This document shows, one piece after another, positions 26,023 through 34,348 of a stretch of DNA of 64,000 nucleotides. The position numbers and the translations under genes are program-made. Position 1 is the stretch's first letter. Every line of letters starts with the position of its first letter. Location of the stretch: NCBI GenBank assembly GCA_025356475.1, contig JANXSX010000168.1, positions 20,510 to 84,509 of the forward strand, in the 5' to 3' direction. Source of the stretch: Isosphaeraceae bacterium. GTDB taxonomy: Bacteria > Planctomycetota > Planctomycetia > Isosphaerales > Isosphaeraceae. Under the pieces are notes generated by a model that was not told the origin of the DNA, did not search any database, and worked only from the letters and a program-made list of their open reading frames with translations.

Positions 26023-26613
26023 GTGTCCCAGCGCACTGCGGAAATCGTCCGAACGACACGCGAGACCGACATCCGCCTGACGCTGAATGTCGACGGCACA
26101 GGCGTTTCGCAAGTGGCGACCGGCGTTGGCTTCCTTGATCATATGCTCGAACTCTTCGCCCGGCACGGTCTCTTCGATCTGACCGTCACCTGCAAAGGTG
26201 ACACACATATCGATGATCACCACACAACCGAAGATATTGGCATTTGTCTCGGCCAAGCACTCGACAGAGCTCTGGGAGACAAGGCAGGGATCAGTCGTTA
26301 TGGGCATTGCGTTTTGCCGATGGACGAGTCGCTTGTGACGACCGCTGTTGATCTGGGCGGGCGAGCGTTCTGGGTCTGGAACGCCCCGATGCCAACCGCG
26401 AAGATTGGCACATTTGATAGCGAGCTTGTCGCCGACTTCTGGCAAGCCGTGGCCACCCAAGCCCGGATGAATTTGCACGTCCTGCTTCACTACGGGCGCA
26501 ACAGCCACCACATCAGTGAAGCCATCTTCAAGGGCTTGGCCCGATCGATGCGAGACGCGACTGAGATCGATCCGCGACGTATCGGAGTCGCCTCGACCAA
26601 GGGTGTGATTTAG
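26023..26613 (+). CDS. hisB: Imidazoleglycerol-phosphate dehydratase
   Basis: Catalyses the sixth step of histidine synthesis, with a metal-bound imidazole intermediate. The 196 residues show both repeats of the fold: [39 protein letters not shown], and later [19 protein letters not shown]. The histidine clusters DHHTTED and HHISE bind the two metal ions. The usual monofunctional length is found; no phosphatase domain is fused. The GTG at 26023 gives the normal N terminus ([16 protein letters not shown]). A GTG at 25933 that overlaps the preceding stop would add 30 residues and would couple translation; I consider it less likely. It is the last gene of the oxidase-operon run, with no other his gene near. 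Confidence 0.94.
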   Translation: MSQRTAEIVRTTRETDIRLTLNVDGTGVSQVATGVGFLDHMLELFARHGLFDLTVTCKGDTHIDDHHTTEDIGICLGQALDRALGDKAGISRYGHCVLPMDESLVTTAVDLGGRAFWVWNAPMPTAKIGTFDSELVADFWQAVATQARMNLHVLLHYGRNSHHISEAIFKGLARSMRDATEIDPRRIGVASTKGVI

Positions 26614-26622
26614 CCCTGCGGG

Positions 26623-28029
26623 TCAGGCTAGAATCTCGTGAACCACTTCCCCGAAGACGTCGGTGAGCCGCATGTCGCGACCACCGAATCGGTACGTTTG
26701 CTTCTTGTGGTCAACCCCGAGTGTATGCAACATTGTGGCGTGGAGATCGTGGATTTCGACTTTATTCTCAACCGCATGGTAGCCGTAGTCGTCGGTCGCT
26801 CCATGGATTGTGCCCCCCTTGATGCCGCCGCCGGCGAGCCACATCGTGAAGCCGTAGGGGTTATGGTCGCGCCCATCGGTGCCTTGGGCCATCGGAGTTC
26901 GCCCAAATTCCCCTCCCCAGATCACTAAGGTCTCCTTGAGTAATCCACGCGCTTTCAGATCTTTGAGGAGCGCTGCAATCGGCTGATCGACGGCTCTGGC
27001 ATTGTCGGCATGGCCCTTGAGGAGGCCGGAATGCTGGTCCCATCGGTCTGCACCGACACTCGGGCAGAGCACCTCAATAAACCGGACCCCTCGCTCAACC
27101 AATCGTCGAGCGACCAGGCATTGGTGCGCAAAGATCTGGGTCGGTGGGTAACTTGCATCGAGTCCATACAAAGACTTGGTGGCCTGGCTCTCTCCGCCCA
27201 GATCCATCAAGTCCGGGACCGCCGTTTGCATTGCATAAGCGAGTTCATAGTTGGCGATCGCAGCTTCGACCGCGTCGTGTTTGCCGATCCGTCCAATCAC
27301 TCCCTGATCGAGCTTCCGAAGGAGAGCTCGCTTGCGGTCCGTGGTTTCGGCGGCTTCTTGAGGAGGATCGAGGTTGGCCACTGCCTGAGCGCTCGGCTTG
27401 AAAACCGAGCCTTGATACGTCGCAGGCAGGAAACCGCTTCCAAAACAGTCGATCCCTCCAGGGGGAATCAAACCGCTATTGAGCACCACAAAGCCCGGCA
27501 GGTTATCGCAATCACTTCCCAGGCCATAAGTCGTCCAAGCGCCGTGGCTAGGCCTGCCTTGAAGGCTGGAACCTGTATGCATGAAGTAGTTGGCAGCCGT
27601 ATGTTCCGAAGAATTCGAGACCATCGACCGGACAATCGCCAGATCATCGACGCATGTCGCGACATTGGGGAAGAGGTCGCTGACGGGGATACCGCTCTGG
27701 CCGTAGTTCCTGAACTTCCAAGGCGACTTGAGCACGGACCCAACGTTATTAAACTGAGTGGGATGTGTTTTGACCTTGATCGGTTCACCATGCTCGCGAT
27801 CGAGTCGAGGCTTGGGGTCGAACGTATCCACCTGCGACGGCCCACCGTCCATGAACAGGAAGATCACGCTCTTGGCGGTCTCAGGATGATTCGTCTTGCC
27901 ATGTAGGGCTTCGCCGAACGACTTCGTCCCCATCAGTCCCGCGAGCGCCAAAGCTCCAAAGCCGTTCGCGGAACGAAGAAGCATATCACGGCGTGTCAGG
28001 GGCTGATCGATGTATTGACCGCAGTGCAT
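26623..28029 (-). CDS. DUF1501 family secreted protein
   Basis: A planctomycete-typical protein related to the alkaline phosphatase/sulfatase superfamily. It has about 468 residues and a twin-arginine-like signal (LTRRDMLLRSANGFGALALAGL). Fold markers are seen: VIFLFMDGGPSQVDTFDPKP near the N terminus, the middle GVRFIEV with SVGADRWDQHSG, and GGEFGRTPMAQGTDGRDHNP close to the end. The ATG at 28029 has GAGGA 8 bases upstream; a longer start overlapping the previous stop lacks this. It follows the DUF1549/DUF1553 gene on the same strand, the usual pairing in this phylum. Substrate is unknown; such pairs are thought to act on complex polysaccharides (inference from the phylum). Confidence 0.92.
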   Translation of the reverse strand: MHCGQYIDQPLTRRDMLLRSANGFGALALAGLMGTKSFGEALHGKTNHPETAKSVIFLFMDGGPSQVDTFDPKPRLDREHGEPIKVKTHPTQFNNVGSVLKSPWKFRNYGQSGIPVSDLFPNVATCVDDLAIVRSMVSNSSEHTAANYFMHTGSSLQGRPSHGAWTTYGLGSDCDNLPGFVVLNSGLIPPGGIDCFGSGFLPATYQGSVFKPSAQAVANLDPPQEAAETTDRKRALLRKLDQGVIGRIGKHDAVEAAIANYELAYAMQTAVPDLMDLGGESQATKSLYGLDASYPPTQIFAHQCLVARRLVERGVRFIEVLCPSVGADRWDQHSGLLKGHADNARAVDQPIAALLKDLKARGLLKETLVIWGGEFGRTPMAQGTDGRDHNPYGFTMWLAGGGIKGGTIHGATDDYGYHAVENKVEIHDLHATMLHTLGVDHKKQTYRFGGRDMRLTDVFGEVVHEILA

Positions 28030-28107
28030 TGGTGATTCCTCATCATCTCTGTGAGCTGGACACATGAATTCCCGAGTTCGATGGCGTACTAAACTTGGTT
28101 TCGCCAA

Positions 28108-31100
28108 TCACTCGACGAAGATAAACGCTTTCGAATTCATCAGGACATGACAGAGGTCTCGCCAATCCTCCTTCGATCCTCCTGCTGTGCCTAGAAATCG
28201 GGTTGCTTCCTCAAGTTCCGCCCGAAGAGGATCGCGACTCAACGCCAACTGGTATAGCATCTTGATGCGGTCGTCGGGTTTATCTCGGCCAGCCATCACC
28301 CGGTCGGCGAGCCGTCCTGATTGCGCCAGCACGAAGGGGTCGTTCAGGAGACACAACGCCTGTGCTGGGACATTCGACACGTTCCGCCGACCGATCGTCG
28401 TGTTGGGTTGGGGGGCATCGAAGGCTAGGAGGAACGGGCTGGGGAAGTTGCGACGGATCGCCAAGTAGATCGATCGGCGGCCGTTCCCATCGAGCGGTCC
28501 CGAGGTCGAAGGGCGGCCTCGACCTTCCATGAACGGTGTTAGATGCGTCGGCACACTCGGACCATACATGGTACGGTCGATCCGGCCACTGACTTCCAGA
28601 ATCGTGTCGCGAATCGCTTCAGCCTCAAGACGATGGACTCGCATCCGGTGCAGCAGTACATTGGTCGGGTCAACCTGCTCGGACTTAGGATCAAGAGAAC
28701 TCGACATCTGATACGCATGCGAGGCCAGTATCAATCGATGCATTGCTTTGATCGACCATCCGGATCGAATCAGTTGCTGGGCCAGGTGGTCGAGTAACTG
28801 GGGGTGGCTCGGGGTCTGACCCATTGCGCCAAAGTCGTCGGTACTGGGGACAAGACCCACGCCAAAGTGGTGTTTCCAGAGTCGGTTGACAATCACACGG
28901 GCCGTTAAAGGATTGGTTGAACTTGCGATCGACTGGGCCAGTTGCAGGCGACCACTCCCGGAGTTGCCATGGGTCGCCAACATCCCCCCAAAAACTTCGA
29001 GAGGACGTCGCGGCACAACCTCACCTAGGGTGTGGGGGTTACCTCGAATCGAAAGCGGGGCGTCTTCCGGCGACCCTTCGGTCATCGTTAAGGCAAACGA
29101 TGGGGAGGGGATTGTCCCCTCCACGTCGCGATAGGCCTTGATTCGTGGCATCAGCTCAGCGTCGCCCACAATCCAACCTTGGTCGATCAGCCACGCAAGC
29201 CATTCTGCGCGTTCGGGAGGGAGACAATCGCCGGTTCTCCAAGCGTATAAGGCCCCCTCGGCGACGCGCTCATACTTGGAAATTAACTCTGCTGAATTCT
29301 CGGTATCGAGTAAACCGGCCGCAATCCGGTCGGGACGGGTCGGGGCGTGAGCCGAGTCAGAGAAGCGGATCTCATCGACGGCAAGGTAGCCGTGACCTTG
29401 ATGATATCCCACAGGTCCAACATCATAGAGAACGGTCCCCCCGTCGGACAGTTCCAAATAGGCGGACTGGCCAACCCACATCTGTACATCTTGAGTGATC
29501 CAGCCCGGAGTGGGCGAATCCACTTTCACGGCCAACTGACCATAAATCGGGTCGCGGATCTTCTCAAAACCATTCACAACCATATGAATCCGTCCCGATT
29601 TACCCCAAGCCCGATAATGGACGTATCGATGTTGGATCGGGAACGACTTCGACCTCAAGATTCCAGTCAGCTTATCAGAGACGAGACCACTGTGGGCGAC
29701 CCCAGAACCGACTGGACTGAGTCCCTTTTCTCCAACGTGCAACGCGGCCAAGCCACTCGGGCCTTGCCCAAATGCAGTTCCGGACGCGTTCCAATCGACA
29801 TAGGTTGCTTGATTAAAATCCTCGAACAAGACCGAGGTGTCGGGCCCGCTCGACTTCGCCTTCGTCTGAGCGTCAGCCCGGACCTTATCGAAATTCTCAG
29901 GATTTGCTCCACACACGCTCGCCCAGGCAAACAGAGGATGCCCTGGCTGAAGCATCGCCGGATCGGCCTTGGTCATCGTGGTGAGTCGATCGGCCAGCGT
30001 CACAGGTCGTGTAAAGCTCTTGAGGAGATCCGCCTGGCGGTCCTTTAAGTCTGCAACCTTGCCAGAGTACCGGTCAGGCGAGTCGATCACCGCATGGTCG
30101 AAGCGAGAACTCTTCATGAATCCACTCAAGGCATAATAGTCCGCCTGGCGAATCGGGTCGAACTTATGGTCATGGCAACGGGCGCAATTGATTGTCAAAC
30201 CCAGAAGACTTTTACCCATAACTTCCACTTGATTATCAATCCGTATCGCTTGATCGTCGCGAAGATCGACTGGAGAATGGGTCCCTTCACCAAGAAAGAA
30301 AAACCCTGTACCAACAACCGAAGCATTCGTACCATCCGCATTACGTCGTGGCTTTGCCAGCAGGTCGCCCGCGAGTTGCTCGAGAATAAACTGGTCGTAC
30401 GGCAAGTCGTCATTGAATGCTTTGATGACGTAGTCTCGGTACCGCCAGGCGTCGGGCGTCTCGTAATCGAACTCATGGCCGGCGGTCTCGGCATAACGGA
30501 CCAGGTCGAGCCAATGTCGTCCCCAGCGCTCGCCGTAGCGGGGGCTTGAGAGCAGACGATTCACCAGCTTTGCATATGCGTCCGGAGATAGATCGCTGAC
30601 AAATGCATCGGCTTCTTCAGGCGTCGGCGGAAGGCCGATTAAGTCGAAGGTCACCCGACGGATCATGGTCCGGCGATCGGCATCAGGGTTGGGATTCAAA
30701 CCAGCGGATTCGAGCTTCTCCAGCAGAAACGAATCAATCGCCCCCAAAGGCCACTGGCTCTCCTTGGTCTTCGGGACCGGAGGATCTCCGATCGGCTGAA
30801 AGCTCCAGAACTTGGCTCGAGCAGCGAAGTCGAATGCCTTCTTATCCGACCTTGCGGCAGTCTCAACCGGCCAGGGGGCTCCTCGCTCGACCCATCGTTT
30901 GAGAGTGGCGACTTCGGCCTCGGGTAATTTCGACTTGGGCGGCATCCGCAAATCGTCGTTGTAGCCGATCGCCTCAATGATCAAACTATCCTCAGGCTTG
31001 CCAGGTACAACGGCTGGACCAGTGTCCCCCCCCTTGAGCATGGTGCTCAACGCATCAAGGCGTAGTCCACCCTTTTGCTTGGCTTCGCCGTGGCAGCTCT

Positions 31101-31224
31101 GGCACCGGTTCACCAGAATTGGTCGAACTTGGCTCTCAAAAAATTCCAAGCCTTGCAGATCGTCGGCAGTGGCTGGCGTCGCCAACACGCCGAGAAAACC
31201 AAGCAGAAACCAGAATCGAGTCAT
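28108..31224 (-). CDS. Planctomycete cytochrome C / DUF1549 / DUF1553 protein
   Basis: A very large secreted protein of about 1038 residues. After a signal peptide (LGFLGVLATPATA) comes a c-type haem domain with CQSCH and a distal Met in RMPPKSKL (about 30-115). DUF1549 follows (about 155-360, with GLPPTPEEADAF, SSPRYGERWGRHWLDLVRYA and CARCHDHKFDPI, a second CxxCH). The middle part (about 480-620) looks like a beta-sandwich carbohydrate-binding module. DUF1553 makes up the C-terminal 250 residues (TARVIVNRLWKHHFG, STDDFGAMGQTPSHPQLLDHLA). The ATG at 31224 has AAGGAG 9 bases upstream. Together with the DUF1501 protein it forms the commonest planctomycete gene pair, presumed to be an outer redox or polysaccharide-degrading system. 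Actual reaction unknown. Confidence 0.94.
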   Translation of the reverse strand: MTRFWFLLGFLGVLATPATADDLQGLEFFESQVRPILVNRCQSCHGEAKQKGGLRLDALSTMLKGGDTGPAVVPGKPEDSLIIEAIGYNDDLRMPPKSKLPEAEVATLKRWVERGAPWPVETAARSDKKAFDFAARAKFWSFQPIGDPPVPKTKESQWPLGAIDSFLLEKLESAGLNPNPDADRRTMIRRVTFDLIGLPPTPEEADAFVSDLSPDAYAKLVNRLLSSPRYGERWGRHWLDLVRYAETAGHEFDYETPDAWRYRDYVIKAFNDDLPYDQFILEQLAGDLLAKPRRNADGTNASVVGTGFFFLGEGTHSPVDLRDDQAIRIDNQVEVMGKSLLGLTINCARCHDHKFDPIRQADYYALSGFMKSSRFDHAVIDSPDRYSGKVADLKDRQADLLKSFTRPVTLADRLTTMTKADPAMLQPGHPLFAWASVCGANPENFDKVRADAQTKAKSSGPDTSVLFEDFNQATYVDWNASGTAFGQGPSGLAALHVGEKGLSPVGSGVAHSGLVSDKLTGILRSKSFPIQHRYVHYRAWGKSGRIHMVVNGFEKIRDPIYGQLAVKVDSPTPGWITQDVQMWVGQSAYLELSDGGTVLYDVGPVGYHQGHGYLAVDEIRFSDSAHAPTRPDRIAAGLLDTENSAELISKYERVAEGALYAWRTGDCLPPERAEWLAWLIDQGWIVGDAELMPRIKAYRDVEGTIPSPSFALTMTEGSPEDAPLSIRGNPHTLGEVVPRRPLEVFGGMLATHGNSGSGRLQLAQSIASSTNPLTARVIVNRLWKHHFGVGLVPSTDDFGAMGQTPSHPQLLDHLAQQLIRSGWSIKAMHRLILASHAYQMSSSLDPKSEQVDPTNVLLHRMRVHRLEAEAIRDTILEVSGRIDRTMYGPSVPTHLTPFMEGRGRPSTSGPLDGNGRRSIYLAIRRNFPSPFLLAFDAPQPNTTIGRRNVSNVPAQALCLLNDPFVLAQSGRLADRVMAGRDKPDDRIKMLYQLALSRDPLRAELEEATRFLGTAGGSKEDWRDLCHVLMNSKAFIFVE

Positions 31225-31408
31225 CGCCACGCACTCCTTGAGAATCGAGGGCGAAACCCTATCCTATCAGATTATCATAGGCTCCAACCCCTCACAACCA
31301 GGCTTGTTGAACAATTCTTATCCATTCACCACGAGCGTCTACCCATCCGGTGCCCGTTTGGCTACCTTCAGAAGGACCAAATTCCTTCGCTCTCAGGCGC
31401 ACTCCGCG

Positions 31409-32815
31409 ATGCCCAAGCCGACCGACATCCGACCCATTGCTGCCGAACTCTATTTTCTGCCGATTCGGACAAGGATGCCCCTCAAGTTCGGGCCTGAGAT
31501 CACCACTGAGGTCACCTGCGCACGAGTTCGATTGACCGTCGCCGATCGGATGGGAAACACGGCAGTCGGTTGGGGAGAAACCCCCTTGAGCGTTCAGTGG
31601 GTCTGGCCAAGCTCACTCTCCTACGCCGCTCGCCACGAAGTCCTCAAAGATTTCACCGTTCGGTTGGTTGATGCCTGGACAACCTTCGCTGAGTTCGGTC
31701 ACCCGATCGAAGTGGGTCACGCATTTACTTCCAAGCAACTACCGATCGTACTGACGGAGACTCACCGAACACGTCAGGGCCAGGAGACGATGCCCTGGCT
31801 GGCCGCGCTGGTCTGCTCTTCGGCCTTCGACCTCGCGCTTCATGATGCATTCGGTAAGCTTCATCAAACGCCAACATATGAGATGTACACATCCCGGTTT
31901 TTAAGCCATGATTTGAGTTACTACCTTGAACCCGCCCAGGATGCGGACGTCTCGTTTGTAGGTAGGTATCCTGACGAATTCCTGGCCAATCCCGCGCCCA
32001 AGTCTCTCCCTGCCTGGCACTTGGTCGGCGGCAAAGATCCAATCTCATCCGAAGAGCTAACGGGGGCTGAGCCCGATGACGAGTATCCAGTCTTGCTCCG
32101 CGATTGGGTGCGTCGGGATGGTTTGAAATGCCTCAAGGTGAAGTTGCGCGGCGACGATTTCAGGTGGGATTACGATCGGTTGCTCGCAGTCGGCCAACTG
32201 GCAATCGAGGAGGGGGTGGACTGGCTCTCCGCCGACTTCAACTGCACAGTCTCGGACGTTGCGTATGTGAATGCGATCCTCGACCACTTGCTGAACGAAC
32301 AACCCCGAATCTATGGAATGATCCTCTACGTCGAGCAGCCTTTCCCCTACGACCTGGAGGCTCATCCCATCGACGTTCACTCCGTTTCTGCACGCAAGCC
32401 ATTATTCATGGATGAGAGTGCTCATGACTGGGAATTGATCAAGCTTGGTCGATCCTTAGGATGGACCGGCGTCGCGCTCAAAACCTGTAAGACTCAGACA
32501 GGGGCTCTACTCTCGCTTTGCTGGGCGAAGGCGCACGGGATGACGCTGATGGTCCAGGACCTGACGAATCCGATGTTGGCTCAGATCCCGCACGTATTGC
32601 TCGCTGCCCACGCGGGGACGATCATGGGGGTCGAAACGAACAGCATGCAGTTCTATCCGGAAGCCTCCAACCTGGATCGAGCGATCCACCCCGGCCTGTA
32701 TACTCGCCACGCCGGTAGGATCGACTTGACCACCCTTCATGGCCCCGGGTTCGGTGATCGCCTTGAAGAAATAGATCGACCTCTGCCCGAACCCGCTGCG
32801 GTTGCGCGTCGATAA
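31409..32815 (+). CDS. Enolase-superfamily enzyme (mandelate racemase/muconate lactonizing group)
   Basis: A 468-residue member of the enolase superfamily; such enzymes take a proton from the alpha carbon of a carboxylate and then dehydrate, racemise or cycloisomerise it. Visible catalytic layout: Lys243-x-Lys245 (LKVKLRG), Asp276 (ADFNC), Glu309 (EQP), Asp335-Glu336 (MDES) and Lys358 (ALKTCK). The K-x-K and second-Lys pattern fits the muconate lactonizing (MLE) branch. The chain is longer than usual (about 370), with inserts of about 50 residues around 150-230 in the capping domain. It is divergent from the cytochrome/DUF1553 gene and leads a rightward group with the ThuA-isochorismatase, CocE and membrane-protein genes, which suggests sugar-acid catabolism (inference). 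Confidence 0.85.
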   Translation: MPKPTDIRPIAAELYFLPIRTRMPLKFGPEITTEVTCARVRLTVADRMGNTAVGWGETPLSVQWVWPSSLSYAARHEVLKDFTVRLVDAWTTFAEFGHPIEVGHAFTSKQLPIVLTETHRTRQGQETMPWLAALVCSSAFDLALHDAFGKLHQTPTYEMYTSRFLSHDLSYYLEPAQDADVSFVGRYPDEFLANPAPKSLPAWHLVGGKDPISSEELTGAEPDDEYPVLLRDWVRRDGLKCLKVKLRGDDFRWDYDRLLAVGQLAIEEGVDWLSADFNCTVSDVAYVNAILDHLLNEQPRIYGMILYVEQPFPYDLEAHPIDVHSVSARKPLFMDESAHDWELIKLGRSLGWTGVALKTCKTQTGALLSLCWAKAHGMTLMVQDLTNPMLAQIPHVLLAAHAGTIMGVETNSMQFYPEASNLDRAIHPGLYTRHAGRIDLTTLHGPGFGDRLEEIDRPLPEPAAVARR

Positions 32816-32844
32816 TGATACTCACCTCGTCCGGAGTCTTGATC

Positions 32845-34314
32845 ATGCGACAACTTGTACTCTCCCTTATGTTCATCAGCACGGGATGGCTGGCCAACGC
32901 AGAACCGCCGAAATTGAAGGTCGTGTTGCTCTCGGGTTCTCAGGAGTACGACTCCGACACGTCACTGGCCAGGCTGAAGACTCATCTTGAGTCCCATTAT
33001 GCCGTAAGCTGCACTCTGCTTAAGGCAGAGGGGACGTCCAAACTCGATGGGCTCGAAGCCCTGGGGAACTGCGACCTTACCCTCTTCTTCACGCGGCGAC
33101 TGACCCTTGATGATGCGTCGATTGCAAAAATCAAGGCCTATGTCAAGTCGGGCAAGCCGATCGTGGCGATCAGGACGGCCAGTCACGGATTCCAGAATTA
33201 CTTGGAGTTCGACAAGGAGATCCTCGGCGATAATTACCAGGGACACCTCAAGAACGAATACTCCACCCGAGCCAAGCTTACTGCCGGGGCAGAAGCTCAC
33301 CCCGTGCTGAAGGGGGTCCGTCAATTGGCGTCACTTGGCAGTCTCTACAAGACCTCGCCGCTTGCCTCTGACGTGATCCCACTGCTGATTGGTACTTCGC
33401 CCGAAGGGACCGAACCCGTGGCATGGGTCCGCGAAATCAAAGGTCAAAGGATCTTTTACACGTCACTGGGTGCTCAATCCGACTTTGAAAACAGCACCTT
33501 TCTGCGACTGGTCACAAACGCGATTTTCTGGTCGGTAGGGCTGCAAAGCCCAGAACCCCCCAGCCCCGGACCACTCGCAGCTCGACCGAAGCAGGACGGC
33601 ATGATCACGCTTGACTTACGCTCGGGATCGACCGCAAGTCGACGCGAAGTCCCAGCGAGCGAAGTCGCAATCGTCGTCTGCGATATGTGGGACCGACACT
33701 GGTGTCGAGGAGCGACCCAACGCTGTGATGCGATTGCAGTGAAAATGAATGATGTGCTCAACAAAGCACGCAAGGCGGGCGTCCAGATCGTTCACGCCCC
33801 CAGCGAGTGCATGGATTTCTACGCAGATACCCCCGCGCGCTACCGAGTCATGACCTCTACCAGGATCGAGCCACCCAAGGTCGTTCCACCCACGGATATC
33901 CCCGGCCTGCCGATCGATGACTCTGATGGGGGATGTGACACCGACGATAAAGTGTATCTGGCCTGGACCCGGCAGAGCCCCCGGATCACCATCGGCGAGT
34001 TCGATGGGATCAGCGATAACGGGGTTGAGATCTACTCATTTCTGAAGGGACAGGGAATCAAGACGGTGATCGTGATGGGCGTTCACACGAACATGTGCAT
34101 TCTCAATCGGTCGTTCGCAATCAAGCAGATGACCGCCTGGGGTATGAATTGTATCCTGGCACGCGACCTGACCGACGCCATGTACGACCCCAAAGACAAG
34201 CCGTTTGTCGCCCACGAAGCGGGCACGAACCTCGTGATCGATCATATCGAAAAATACTGGTGTCCCAGTATCACTTCCGCCCAACTCATCGCGGGTCTGC
34301 CCGCAGTCCGTTAA
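32845..34314 (+). CDS. Secreted ThuA-like domain fused to an isochorismatase-like cysteine hydrolase
   Basis: A 489-residue two-domain protein. A signal peptide (MRQLVLSLMFISTGWLANA) is followed by a ThuA-like class I amidotransferase-like domain (about 20-235: KLKVVLLSGSQEYDS, CDLTLFFTRR, VKSGKPIVAIRTASHGF). After a Pro-rich linker (PEPPSPGPLAARP) comes an isochorismatase-like domain (about 250-485) with Asp280 (VVCDMWD) and the nucleophile Cys418 (GVHTNMCILNR). Both parts are exported, which is unusual for a cysteine hydrolase. ThuA homologues act in disaccharide metabolism and the second domain hydrolyses amides or enol ethers, but the combined substrate is unknown. The ATG at 32845 has GGAG 9 bases upstream and starts the signal peptide. 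Part of the rightward four-gene run. Confidence 0.85.
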   Translation: MRQLVLSLMFISTGWLANAEPPKLKVVLLSGSQEYDSDTSLARLKTHLESHYAVSCTLLKAEGTSKLDGLEALGNCDLTLFFTRRLTLDDASIAKIKAYVKSGKPIVAIRTASHGFQNYLEFDKEILGDNYQGHLKNEYSTRAKLTAGAEAHPVLKGVRQLASLGSLYKTSPLASDVIPLLIGTSPEGTEPVAWVREIKGQRIFYTSLGAQSDFENSTFLRLVTNAIFWSVGLQSPEPPSPGPLAARPKQDGMITLDLRSGSTASRREVPASEVAIVVCDMWDRHWCRGATQRCDAIAVKMNDVLNKARKAGVQIVHAPSECMDFYADTPARYRVMTSTRIEPPKVVPPTDIPGLPIDDSDGGCDTDDKVYLAWTRQSPRITIGEFDGISDNGVEIYSFLKGQGIKTVIVMGVHTNMCILNRSFAIKQMTAWGMNCILARDLTDAMYDPKDKPFVAHEAGTNLVIDHIEKYWCPSITSAQLIAGLPAVR

Positions 34315-34348
34315 CATGTCGTCACACCCACATCAGGGAGCCTTCGGA

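Noticed and set aside
29347..30048. A 233-residue open frame on the plus strand within the cytochrome/DUF1553 gene
   Set aside because: Antisense to a recognised protein over its whole length; no ribosome site or domain.
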